NCBI GenBank assembly: GCA_022841545.1
Contig: JALHRF010000025.1
Location: 1-39,155, forward strand
Length of the DNA: 39,155 bases
Origin: Bauldia sp.
Lineage (GTDB): Bacteria; Pseudomonadota; Alphaproteobacteria; Rhizobiales; Kaistiaceae
Reading direction: 5' to 3'
Positions 1 through 8,781 of this stretch are shown in pieces. Within the stretch, counting starts at the first letter, position 1. The number at the start of each line of letters is the position of its first letter. A model generated the notes under the pieces. The model searched no databases and was not told the DNA's origin. It saw only the letters and a program-made list of their open reading frames with translations. A program made the position numbers and the translations under genes.

Positions 1-1392
1 CTTCCGGCAATCGCGCGGGTCCATGCCGAAGGCGGCGAAGGGATGCTTGAGGAGCGCCAGGAGCCGCGCCGGCTCGGCGGGCTCGGCAAGCGCCTCGGCA
101 AGGAGGCGGGCGAACACGCCCTCCGGCATGAGGTCGAGCCGGGCGCCGGCGGAATCGTCGACCTTGAGGTCCCAGCGGCCGAGCTCGGCCGAGACGCGGC
201 GGGCGAGGGCACGGTCGGGCGTGACCACGGCCACCGTCGCGCCGGGGGTTTCCAGCGCCTCGCGGACGGCGATGGCGATGGCCAGCCCCTCCTCGCGCTC
301 GTTGTGGGCGAGGAGGTACGTGACCCCGGCGAGCGATGCCTCCAGCGCCCGCGGCTCGACGAAGCCGGTGCGGAGCGCGGTCCACATGTCGGTGGTCTCG
401 GCCGGGCGAAGCGCCTCGGCCGCGAGCCGGGCGCGCCAGGCGAGGGCAGATGGCGCGACGCCGAGCGGCGTCACGTCGGCGCGGCCGATTCTGAGGCGGC
501 CAAGGAGCTGCTTCAGGCCGTATTGCGGATGGCCGACCGAGGCCGCGCCGGTCTCGCCGATGGCCTTCCATGCGGCCTCGTCGAGGTCCTGGTCGAGGCC
601 GGGCAGCACCAGCGCGCCCTGCGGCAGGCTGGCGATCGCCTTGAGGAGATCGGCGGTCGCCGGAATCGTGCCGGTGGAGCCGGCGGCGATCACCGGACCC
701 GTCGGCGGGTTCGCGGCAAGGCGGGCGGCCTCGGCGCGGATCAGCGTGTCGCGGCGGACGACCGGGTCGACCAGGCCGCGCTCGGCCAGCATCGCCGGCG
801 AGGCCTCGAAGGCGATCGCGAGGAAGTCGAGCGTGATCTGGAAATACTTCGCGTGGTCCTCCGGCGCGAGGGCGCGGATCTTCTCCCAGGGGAGGCCGGC
901 GGTCTCCATGTCGTCCATCAGCCGGGCGAGGTCCGACGCGAGCCGCGCGGCATCGGCGGCGGAGGCGGGAATGAGGAGCGGCTCGTCCGGCGCAAGGTCG
1001 AGGAGGTCGCGGCGCACGGCGCGGCCCCAGGCGAGCGTCAGCTCGGCAAGCGCGAGCTGGCGCGGCAGCCGGCCGATCGCCTCCGGCAGCACCAGCCGCT
1101 CGGCGCCGGATTCGATGCCGGGATCGAGGAGGTGATCCTCCTCGTCGGCGTCGCCGATCGGGCGGATCACCGGCAGGATCGCCGCCTCGGCGCCGAGCTT
1201 GCGGATCAGGGTCTCGCGAAAGGCGCGGACGGCGCGGCGGGTGGGGAGGAGGACGGTGACGCCGGCGAGCGCCAGCGGGTCACGCGTCAGGTCGGGGAGG
1301 GGGCCGAGGCGGCCATCGAGCAGCGCCTCGGCGAGGACGGGAAGGAACGGTGCGCCGGCCGGTATCGTGAAGACGTTGAGGGGCTCGGCCAT
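1..1392 (-). CDS. addB: AddB, helicase-nuclease subunit for double-strand break repair (3' end outside window)
   Basis: The reading frame starts at an ATG 8 bp after the murU stop and stays open to the window edge (464 codons seen, the N-terminal part of a protein usually near 1000 residues). Conceptual translation begins MAEPLNVFTIPAGAPF and continues with TVLLPTRRAVRAFRE, RPIGDADEE, ETAGLPWEKI, VIAAGSTGTIPATADLL and YLLAHNEREEG. This is the pattern of alphaproteobacterial AddB (inactivated-helicase half of AddAB). AddAB processes double-strand ends for RecA loading, as RecBCD does in enterics. The C-terminal nuclease domain and iron-sulfur cysteines would lie outside the window, so intactness cannot be judged. 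It is last in the visible divL-tsaE/amgK-murU-addB run; addA would be expected just beyond. The family call is confident, based on recalled family sequence rather than a search. Confidence 0.9.
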   Translation of the reverse strand, partial: MAEPLNVFTIPAGAPFLPVLAEALLDGRLGPLPDLTRDPLALAGVTVLLPTRRAVRAFRETLIRKLGAEAAILPVIRPIGDADEEDHLLDPGIESGAERLVLPEAIGRLPRQLALAELTLAWGRAVRRDLLDLAPDEPLLIPASAADAARLASDLARLMDDMETAGLPWEKIRALAPEDHAKYFQITLDFLAIAFEASPAMLAERGLVDPVVRRDTLIRAEAARLAANPPTGPVIAAGSTGTIPATADLLKAIASLPQGALVLPGLDQDLDEAAWKAIGETGAASVGHPQYGLKQLLGRLRIGRADVTPLGVAPSALAWRARLAAEALRPAETTDMWTALRTGFVEPRALEASLAGVTYLLAHNEREEGLAIAIAVREALETPGATVAVVTPDRALARRVSAELGRWDLKVDDSAGARLDLMPEGVFARLLAEALAEPAEPARLLALLKHPFAAFGMDPRDCRK

Positions 1393-1400
1393 CGTCTCCG

Positions 1401-2132
1401 TCAGGCGGCGCTATCGGCGATGGACATCTCCGCCTCGCCGATCGCCTCGGGGGTGCCGACATGGAGCCAGAGGCCGTCCATGCGTACGCCGAACAGCCGT
1501 TCGGACTCGGCTGCCTTGTCGAAGAGGAGATTGAGCGAGAAGGCGCCGTCGGGCGCGCCGTCGAAGATGCGGGGATGGAGGATGGCCGCGCCGGAATAGG
1601 CGAAGGGGACGACCTCGCGCTCCGGACGGCGGGTGAGCCGGCCGGTGGTGTCCATGCGAAAATCGCCGCGGCCGCGGTAACCGATGGCGCGGACCGTCGG
1701 CGCGAGGAGGAGGAGGATGTCCATCTTCGCGTCGTCCCAGGCGCCGGAAAGCCAGTGCAGATTGGGCCGCGCACCCTCGATCCAGAACGAATCGGAGTTG
1801 AGGAGATAGAAGGCCTGGTGGCCGAGGAGCGGCAGCGCATGCCTGATGCCGCCACCGGTGTCGAGGAGCGCTGCCGTCTCGTCGGAGATGACCACCTCGG
1901 GCGGCCGACGACGGCGCCTGAGATGCGCCCGCATGAGTTGCGGCAGGTAGTGGACGTTGACCACCGCCCGCTCCACCCCGGCCATCTCCAGCCGGTCGAG
2001 GGCGTGGTCGATCAGAGCGCGTCCGCCCACTTCGACCAGCGGTTTGGGCACGGTGGCGGTGATCGGGCGCATGCGCTTGCCGAGACCGGCGGCGAGCACC
2101 ATGGCGCGTTTCGGACGCGGGGCTTTCTGCAA
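1401..2132 (-). CDS. murU: MurU-type nucleotidyltransferase (N-acetylmuramate 1-phosphate uridylyltransferase)
   Basis: A 243-residue sugar-phosphate nucleotidyltransferase. The nucleotide-binding motif AMVLAAGLGKRMRPIT is at residues 10-25, followed by KPLVEVGG, a D-T-GGG segment (LLDTGGGI), LLNSDSFW (metal-binding region) and a C-terminal LWLHVGTPEAI. This matches MurU/RfbA-like enzymes. MurU makes UDP-MurNAc from MurNAc-1-phosphate in the recycling route that bypasses de novo UDP-MurNAc synthesis. The adjacent upstream gene carries an AmgK-like sugar kinase domain (20-bp gap), which supports this role over a generic sugar nucleotidyltransferase. The first codon of this frame is TTG. An ATG at 2102 would begin at MVLAAG, leaving almost nothing before the motif, so TTG is preferred but not certain. 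Cytoplasmic, probably cotranscribed with its neighbours. Confidence 0.85.
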   Translation of the reverse strand: MQKAPRPKRAMVLAAGLGKRMRPITATVPKPLVEVGGRALIDHALDRLEMAGVERAVVNVHYLPQLMRAHLRRRRRPPEVVISDETAALLDTGGGIRHALPLLGHQAFYLLNSDSFWIEGARPNLHWLSGAWDDAKMDILLLLAPTVRAIGYRGRGDFRMDTTGRLTRRPEREVVPFAYSGAAILHPRIFDGAPDGAFSLNLLFDKAAESERLFGVRMDGLWLHVGTPEAIGEAEMSIADSAA

Positions 2133-2152
2133 GGGCGCTCTCGTCGGAACTG

Positions 2153-3652
2153 TCAGCGTGATGGCGGCAGGTGTGTCCTGTACCAGAGCGCGTAGCGATT
2201 CAAAGCGGGGTGGGCAAGGCTCCGTTCGAGATATTCACGCAGTCTTGGCATGTGCTTGAGATAGCCTGGCTTTTCGGCGTGGTCGGCGAGCCGCGCAAAC
2301 ACCCCGAGGATCTTGGTGGCGCGCTGGGCGGAGAGAATCGCATAGGCCTCGGCGAACGCCTCCGCATCGAACTCCGGGTCGGCCTCGGTCCGGCGTGCGA
2401 CATAGCGCCCGCGGAGCTCGGTCTCCAGTGCGGGCGGGACGGTCGCCCGGGCGTCCTGGCAGAGCGAGGCGACGTCGTAGGCCGAGGGGCCGGCCATCAG
2501 GTCCTGGAAGTCGATGATGCCGAGCCGGGCGAGACCGTCCCGTCCGGCCCGCCAGAGCAGGTTGGGGGAGTGGTAGTCGAGGAGCACCCAGCCGCGCTCC
2601 TTTGACGCCAGCCGGGCGATGATATCCCGCCAGATCAGGGTGAACTCCTCCCGCATGGCAGGGGCAGCGGGAGCGCCGGTCAGATGCGGCACATACCAGT
2701 CGAGGAACATCGTCACCTCGATCGCGAAGGCCTCGGCGGTGAAAGCTGGGAGCGGGTGGAGCCCCCCATCGGGCAGCGGCAGTTCGGTCGGGCGGGGCCC
2801 GGCGTGGAGCATGGCGAGTACGTCGACGGCGGTGACATAGCGTTCCGGGTCGGGCAGGCCGTCGCGGAGAATGCCCTCGGCGCCGAGATCCTCGAGGAGG
2901 AGCAGGCCGCGTCCGGTGTCGGCGGCGAATATCTCCGGGGCGGAAAGGCCGAGGCCGCGGAGCGCGCCATCGACCGCGATGAAGGCGCGGACATCGCGGG
3001 CACGGAAGATGACCCGCGGGTCGAGCACGGCCGGCGCACTCGCGGCCGGCCAGTCCATCAGCACGGCGGTGCGGCCATCCGCCCGGATGCGCTCGTAGCG
3101 CCGGGTCGAGGCATCCCCCTGGAGGTGGCGGCGCCTCGCGCCGGCCCAGCCGGCGCGATCGAGGAAGGCGCGGATCGCCCGGCTCCGCGCGAGCCGCGCC
3201 AGCACGTCCGGGCTGCCGGCGATGGCGGCGACGCGTCCCTCGCCGGCGATGTCGAAGGCGATGTCGAGACGGTTGGTCCGGGGAAGGCGCGTGCCGGCCC
3301 GCTCCGGCCACTCGATCAGCGCTGCGCCGGACGTCAATGCTTCGTCGAGGCCGACCTCGTCGAGTTCCTCCGGGGCGGCGAGCCGGTAGAGGTCGAAGTG
3401 GGCGATGGGCAGGCGGCCGAGGGCGTAGGTCTGGACCAGCGTGAAGGTCGGGCTCGGCACCTCGAGCCGCGGGTCGTCGGCGACGGCGCGGATGAGGGCG
3501 CGGGCGAAGGTGGTCTTGCCCGCGCCGAGCCCGCCCGACAGCGCCACCACATTGCCGGGTGCAAGGCAGAGGGCGACGTCCTCGGCAAAGGCGACGGTCG
3601 CCGCCTCGTCAGGGAGGGGGAGTGTGAATGGTCGCGCCTCTGAAGGGGACAT
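2153..3652 (-). CDS. TsaE-AmgK fusion: tRNA t6A ATPase plus cell-wall amino sugar kinase
   Basis: A two-domain protein of 499 residues from the chosen ATG; a longer frame to 3769 has no family-like N-terminus. Residues about 10-150 are TsaE: P-loop GGLGAGKTTFARAL, SPTFTLVQTY, AHFDLYRL and IEWPERAG. TsaE is the ATPase that supports the TsaBD complex making t6A on ANN-reading tRNAs. Residues about 165-499 are an APH-like phosphotransferase related to AmgK (MurNAc/GlcNAc anomeric kinase): LMDWPA, LLLEDLG, catalytic-loop-like LLDYHSPNLLW and metal-binding GIIDFQDLMAGP. The fusion joins two unrelated pathways and is known in alphaproteobacteria. The following MurU gene fits the AmgK half, since AmgK supplies the MurNAc-1-phosphate that MurU uses. 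The TsaE half has no obvious pathway partner nearby. Confidence 0.87.
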   Translation of the reverse strand: MSPSEARPFTLPLPDEAATVAFAEDVALCLAPGNVVALSGGLGAGKTTFARALIRAVADDPRLEVPSPTFTLVQTYALGRLPIAHFDLYRLAAPEELDEVGLDEALTSGAALIEWPERAGTRLPRTNRLDIAFDIAGEGRVAAIAGSPDVLARLARSRAIRAFLDRAGWAGARRRHLQGDASTRRYERIRADGRTAVLMDWPAASAPAVLDPRVIFRARDVRAFIAVDGALRGLGLSAPEIFAADTGRGLLLLEDLGAEGILRDGLPDPERYVTAVDVLAMLHAGPRPTELPLPDGGLHPLPAFTAEAFAIEVTMFLDWYVPHLTGAPAAPAMREEFTLIWRDIIARLASKERGWVLLDYHSPNLLWRAGRDGLARLGIIDFQDLMAGPSAYDVASLCQDARATVPPALETELRGRYVARRTEADPEFDAEAFAEAYAILSAQRATKILGVFARLADHAEKPGYLKHMPRLREYLERSLAHPALNRYALWYRTHLPPSR

Positions 3653-3799
3653 GCCGGGGTTCTGACGCTTCTCCTCGAGAGCCTTCGGACTGGTGCCCGA
3701 GCCAACTTCTCCACGGTGCGCGCGGGAATGAGCGGAGGTGGGTATGGCGGCGTCCAGGCTTCGACGCAAGCACTGGAATGAAGCGGTCGTCTCGGGCGC

Positions 3800-6274
3800 C
3801 TACTCCGCCGCCTGGGCCGTGACTCCGGGCCGGATCGGGAGGCGGACCACCACCCGCGAGCCCTGGCCTTCCTCGGAGCGGATCTCGACGGTGCCGCGGT
3901 GCAGCTCGACGAAGCTCTTGACGATGGCGAGGCCGAGGCCGGCGCCGCCGCGGGTCTGGCCGCGGGGACGGCTGGCGAAGCGGTCGAAGACGGAATCGAC
4001 GAAGTCGCGGGGGATGCCCGGCCCGCTGTCGGCGACCACGAATTCGATCATCACGCCGTCGCGGCGGGCGGAAAGCTCTACCCGTCCGCCCTTCGGCGAG
4101 AACGAGATGGCGTTGACGAGGAGGTTGAACAGAACCTGGCGGACGCGGCGGCTGTCGGCGTTGAGGCTGCCGGTACCTTCGGCGATCTCGGTGGCGATGC
4201 TGATCTCGGTGCCGGCGAGCCGGTCCTCCACGCCCTCGATCGCAGACGAAACGGTCGCCGCGACATCGACCTCGGCATAGTCGAGCTCCATGATGCCGGC
4301 GTCGATGGTGGCGAGGTCGAGGATGTCGTTGACGATGGCGAGGAGCGCGGTCGACGACGACATGACGTAGCCGGTGTATTCGCGCTGCTTGCCGGTGAGC
4401 GGGCCGACCTTGGTGTCGGCGAGGAGCTGGGTGAAGCCGATGATGTTGGTGAGCGGCGAGCGCAGTTCGTAGGAGACATGGTGGATGAAGGCGTTCTTGA
4501 GTGCGTCCGCCGCCTCGAGCGCCTCCGCCCGTTCGGTCAGCGCCCGCTCGATCCGGACCGAGTCGCTCACGTCGACGACGGTCGCCATGGTCTGGCCGTC
4601 GGGAAGCGGCACGGTGGCGAAATCGATGACGCGCTCGCCTGGCCGTTCGAGCCGGCCCCTGATGCTCTCACGGCCGTCGGTCAACCCGGCGACGGAGGCG
4701 GTGAAGGCGGCCCACACCGCGTCGTCGTCGCCGCTTCGCCGCGTGGCACGCACCAGTTCGGCGACATGCGGCTCGTCGACGAGCGCCGCGCGGTCAAGCC
4801 CGAGCACGGCGGCGAAGGTCGGGTTGTGGAGCCGGAGGCGGCCGTCGGAGCCGAACACCGCGACGCCCTCGCTGAGGTGGTCGAGGGTCTCACCCTGGAC
4901 GCGGCTGAGCCCGATCACCTTGCTCTGCAGCTCGAGATGCTCGGTGACGTTCTCGTAGATCCAGGTCATCCCGCCCTGCGGGTTGGGATTGGCGATGACG
5001 CGCAGCGTCTGGCCGTCGGGGAGATGCCAGCTCTGTTCCCGTGCCTCGGTCGCGCGATAGACCGACAGGAGCTCCGTCCGCCAGGCCCGGTAGTCCCGCT
5101 GCTCGGGGATGCGACGCGCCGCCCGGAGCCGGTCGAGCACCGCATGCTCGTCGGGCTTCGATTCGAGGAAGGCGGCGTCGAGGCCGAAGAGCTGGCGATA
5201 GGCGGCGTTGCTCGACCGGAGCCGCCGATCCGGCCCGAAGATGGCGACGGCGGTGGCGAGCTGGTCGAGGGTGCGGGCGTTGAAGTCGATCTCGCGGCGG
5301 AGCGCGGCCTCGGCCCGCTCGACTGCCGTCACGTCGATGGCGATGCCGCCGCTGCCGCTCACCGAGGCGACGTCGATCACGTCGTAGATGCGACGCTCGC
5401 CGGAAACCACTGCCGGGAGACGTTTGACGAAGACCGGATCGGCGCGGTGCGCGGCCTCGACGATGCCGCGGCCGGCGCTGTCGATGAGTTCCAGGCCGCG
5501 AGAGAGCACGTCGGCTTCGCTCTCGCCGCCCACCGCCTTGATGTAGGCCGCATTCGCCCACAGCAGCTGGCGCTTCTCGTCGCGGAGCCAGATCGGCATC
5601 GGCGAGGCGGCGAACATCGCCCGCATCGCCTCGACCTCGGCCTCGAGCAGCGCATAGCGCGCTTCGAGCTCGGCGCGCGCCAGCGCATCGCCGGACAGAT
5701 CGCGAAAGCGAACCATCGCGGCCGTGCCGGCCGTCCGTCCGGAGGCCTCGATCAGGCGGCCGGTACCGGTGGCTACGGTAAGGACGAAAGCCTCGCCGGA
5801 CTTGCGGAGCGATTCGACGGCGCGGTCGAGCCGGCCGGCGGATTCCGGCTTCAGCCAGGCGCCGAAGGCGAGGAATGCGCTACGATCCGCCGGCGCGCCC
5901 GAGTCGGCGGGGAGGGTACCGGCGACGATCGGTGCGTCTCCGCCGGCATCCCATGCGACCAGGCGCTCGCGGTCGTCCTCGAGGAGGGCGAAGCTGCGTT
6001 CGGCGGCGGCCTTGAGCCCGGCGATCCGCGCCCGAAGCGCGTCGTTCTCGGCCTCGACCCGGTTGCGGGCCCGGGTCAGGGCAATGGCGCTGACGATGGC
6101 GAAGGCGACGACGCCGACCACCACCACCAGGGTGAGGATGCGCGGCGTGGTGAGCGCGAAGGGGAGGGCGGCTTCGGCGGCGACCAGCGGGGCGGGAAGG
6201 AGTGCCGTCGACAGAAGCGTGACGGTAACGAGTCCGGCGCGAATCGCCGTTCCTCTGCCGTCATGGTTCGGCAT
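3800..6274 (-). CDS. divL: DivL-type cell-cycle pseudokinase (tyrosine in place of the phosphoacceptor histidine)
   Basis: An 824-residue membrane-anchored protein from the ATG preceded by GAAGGGGGC; a start 57 bases upstream lacks a ribosome site. Two hydrophobic stretches lie at about residues 13-32 and 46-66, then a coiled segment, about three PAS-like domains (roughly 210-590), a HisKA-like helix region and an intact HATPase (NLLVNAISFSPKGG, DSGPGIP, GGAGLGLAIVKS). The H-box reads FIHHVSYELRSPLTNIIGF: the residue that is His in kinases is Tyr602, codon TAC read directly at 4469-4471. That is the defining trait of Caulobacter DivL (Tyr550), which binds DivK~P/PleD-type regulators and controls CckA and so CtrA. 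The position between ahcY and tsaE agrees with alphaproteobacterial synteny. It would be easily misannotated as an ordinary PAS histidine kinase. Confidence 0.88.
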   Translation of the reverse strand: MPNHDGRGTAIRAGLVTVTLLSTALLPAPLVAAEAALPFALTTPRILTLVVVVGVVAFAIVSAIALTRARNRVEAENDALRARIAGLKAAAERSFALLEDDRERLVAWDAGGDAPIVAGTLPADSGAPADRSAFLAFGAWLKPESAGRLDRAVESLRKSGEAFVLTVATGTGRLIEASGRTAGTAAMVRFRDLSGDALARAELEARYALLEAEVEAMRAMFAASPMPIWLRDEKRQLLWANAAYIKAVGGESEADVLSRGLELIDSAGRGIVEAAHRADPVFVKRLPAVVSGERRIYDVIDVASVSGSGGIAIDVTAVERAEAALRREIDFNARTLDQLATAVAIFGPDRRLRSSNAAYRQLFGLDAAFLESKPDEHAVLDRLRAARRIPEQRDYRAWRTELLSVYRATEAREQSWHLPDGQTLRVIANPNPQGGMTWIYENVTEHLELQSKVIGLSRVQGETLDHLSEGVAVFGSDGRLRLHNPTFAAVLGLDRAALVDEPHVAELVRATRRSGDDDAVWAAFTASVAGLTDGRESIRGRLERPGERVIDFATVPLPDGQTMATVVDVSDSVRIERALTERAEALEAADALKNAFIHHVSYELRSPLTNIIGFTQLLADTKVGPLTGKQREYTGYVMSSSTALLAIVNDILDLATIDAGIMELDYAEVDVAATVSSAIEGVEDRLAGTEISIATEIAEGTGSLNADSRRVRQVLFNLLVNAISFSPKGGRVELSARRDGVMIEFVVADSGPGIPRDFVDSVFDRFASRPRGQTRGGAGLGLAIVKSFVELHRGTVEIRSEEGQGSRVVVRLPIRPGVTAQAAE

Positions 6275-6356
6275 GCCTCTTTGCCCCCTTCCGGCGTCAC
6301 GAGAGCGCGAGAAGAAAATCTGCTGGATCATCGCGGGGTCACCCGACGCCCTCCGC

Positions 6357-6407
6357 GAATCACCCTACTCTAACGGCATGCGGAATCCCGTGTGAAGCTG
6401 CTGATTC
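6357..6407. promoter_or_regulatory. Cluster of three GANTC (CcrM) sites upstream of divL
   Basis: GAATC at 6357-6361, GAATC at 6383-6387 and GATTC at 6403-6407 lie within 51 bp, 83 to 133 bp upstream of the divL ATG. GANTC is the CcrM methylation site of alphaproteobacteria, and GcrA/CcrM-controlled promoters carry such sites. Three in so short a G/C-rich stretch is more than expected by chance. No convincing -35/-10 pair was found, so the promoter itself is inferred. Confidence 0.5.
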
Positions 6408-6473
6408 GATAAAATTGTCGGTTCCGGCGTATCGACCGACGTCGCGGGGGTGGTTTCGGTCGGCGACCCACCC

Positions 6474-6512
6474 CGCGATGCGGGACGGCGCGGTGCGCCG
6501 TCCGGTGTCGCG
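6474..6512 (-). terminator. Strong hairpin downstream of ahcY, possible terminator
   Basis: A perfect 9-bp stem GGACGGCGC/GCGCCGTCC with a 3-base loop (6483-6503) is extended by an outer CGCGA/TCGCG pair across a 4x4 internal loop. It begins about 30 bases after the ahcY stop, as expected for a transcript end between ahcY and divL. There is no T-tract on the minus strand, so it may instead be a 3' stabilising structure. Confidence 0.4.
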
Positions 6513-6542
6513 ACGTTCACAATGAGCGGATTTCCGCCGGTC

Positions 6543-7943
<1,401 letters not shown>

Positions 7944-7991
7944 CTCGTCCGCTCCTTGAGGCAGGGGCCGAGCCCCTTTCACATGGCGGGG

Positions 7992-8020
7992 GTTATAGCG
8001 GGCGACGGGAGGGTGGGCAA
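7992..8020 (-). promoter_or_regulatory. ahcY promoter (sigma-70 like)
   Basis: On the minus strand TTGCCC (8015-8020) and TATAAC (7992-7997) are separated by exactly 17 bases: 4/6 and 5/6 matches to the consensus. Transcription would start about 40 bases before the ahcY ATG, which leaves no room for a SAH riboswitch. Confidence 0.6.
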
Positions 8021-8025
8021 TAAGG

Positions 8026-8045
8026 ATATAAAGATTTCTTTATGT
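8026..8045. promoter_or_regulatory. Palindromic operator candidate for ahcY (SahR-like)
   Basis: ATATAAAGATTTCTTTATGT is a 20-bp palindrome with 8 of 9 arm positions matching around a TT centre. It ends 5 bp upstream of the -35 box in an A/T-rich island within G/C-rich DNA. ArsR-family SahR-type regulators are described for SAH/methionine-cycle genes in Proteobacteria and use TAAAGATATCTTTA-like palindromes as I recall them; assignment to SahR is inference. No sahR gene is in the window. Confidence 0.55.
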
Positions 8046-8073
8046 AATACGACGCCGGTGACAGCTTGCCATC

Positions 8074-8430
8074 CTAACCGACTGCAAGAGAGCGAGACCG
8101 TACTCGCCCGGGTTCGACCACCGAGAAACGGCCGGCCCAATCGTCCCTTGCCATGATGGTGGCGGCGAGTCGGACAGTCTCGTGCGGCGGCATTGGCACG
8201 CGCAGGAGGATCACGCCGCACTTGGATGGGAGCCTTTCCGAGCGGGCGATCTCGCCGAAGTCCTTGTCGAATGTCAGGAGAATTCGTTCCTCCTTCATGG
8301 CGAGTGCAAGGACTTCCTTGTCGGAAATGCCCGGCGAGACAGTACGTATCCAGGACACGTCAGAGCCCGCCTCGACGAGAGCCCTCACTAAGGGGCCCGG
8401 CACGTTCTCATCGACAAGAAGCCGCATCAT
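8074..8430 (-). CDS. DUF5615 PIN-like protein, putative toxin
   Basis: 118 residues beginning MMRLLVDENVPGPLVRAL. Acidic residues at the end of strand 1 (LLVDENVP) and in LLTFDKDFGEIA are the conserved carboxylates of the Mut7-C/DUF5615 PIN-like fold, usually considered RNase-type toxins. The first ATG overlaps the upstream DUF433 stop in an ATGA junction, so the two genes are translationally coupled, with antitoxin first, the normal order of such pairs. RNase activity is inferred from the family; I see no frameshift or truncation. It lies between the ahcY promoter and an efflux gene, and is part of the accessory interval. Confidence 0.85.
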   Translation of the reverse strand: MMRLLVDENVPGPLVRALVEAGSDVSWIRTVSPGISDKEVLALAMKEERILLTFDKDFGEIARSERLPSKCGVILLRVPMPPHETVRLAATIMARDDWAGRFSVVEPGRVRSRSLAVG

Positions 8431-8657
8431 GCGGCGGTCGGGTAGACCCGCTCTGAACTCAAGACATCGCGAGCATAGGCGAGACAGGCCTGAATGTCGG
8501 CACTCTCGAGACCCGGATAGGAATCAAGGATGTCCGCCTCGGTCCAGCGTTCGGCGAGAAGACCGATGATGAACTCGACCGACAGACGCGTGCCGCGAAC
8601 AACCGGCTTTCCGGCAAGGACGGCCGGGTCGAGGATGATGCGGGGCTGTTCGGTCAT
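8427..8657 (-). CDS. DUF433 antitoxin-like protein
   Basis: A 76-residue protein with the complete DUF433 signature: RIILDPAVLAGKPVVRGTRLSVEFII, LLAERWTEADILDSYPGLESADIQACLAYA. DUF433 proteins are small helix-turn-helix-like proteins commonly encoded just before DUF5615 or other PIN toxins and are thought to act as DNA-binding antitoxins. The start ATG is preceded by AGAGGAAG at good spacing. Its 3' end overlaps the downstream gene by 4 bp. A 29-bp tandem duplication begins about 30 bp upstream and is a plausible autoregulatory site. Confidence 0.85.
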   Translation of the reverse strand: MTEQPRIILDPAVLAGKPVVRGTRLSVEFIIGLLAERWTEADILDSYPGLESADIQACLAYARDVLSSERVYPTAA

Positions 8658-8687
8658 GGCTTCCTCTGGTGCGAGGCCTGCTGTTCA

Positions 8688-8747
8688 TCGCCGGTGCGAG
8701 CCAAGCCAGTCTAGCGTCGCCGGTGCGAGCCAAGCCAGTCTAGCGTC
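8688..8747. repeat. Two exact 29-bp tandem repeats upstream of the DUF433/DUF5615 pair
   Basis: The unit beginning TCGCCGGTGCGAGCCAAGCC occurs at 8688 and again at 8717 with identical sequence, then two further matching bases. A weaker third match (GGTGCGAGGCC) lies at 8669-8679, just before the gene. The repeats occupy the space between the exporter's 3' end and the toxin-antitoxin start, where the promoter and operator should be. They could be operator iterons or a replication-slippage duplication. Confidence 0.8.
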
Positions 8748-8781
8748 AAACCCTACTTTCGATAAAGCCGTCCTGCCCGCC

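Noticed and set aside
3899-6373. An 824-codon open frame on the plus strand opposite divL
   Set aside because: It is antisense to a confident gene, has Arg/Glu/Gly/Asp-heavy composition typical of high-GC shadow frames, and has no domain or ribosome site.
7944-8045. SAH riboswitch before ahcY
   Set aside because: The mapped -10 leaves a leader of only about 40 bases, too short for the structure, and no matching sequence was seen.
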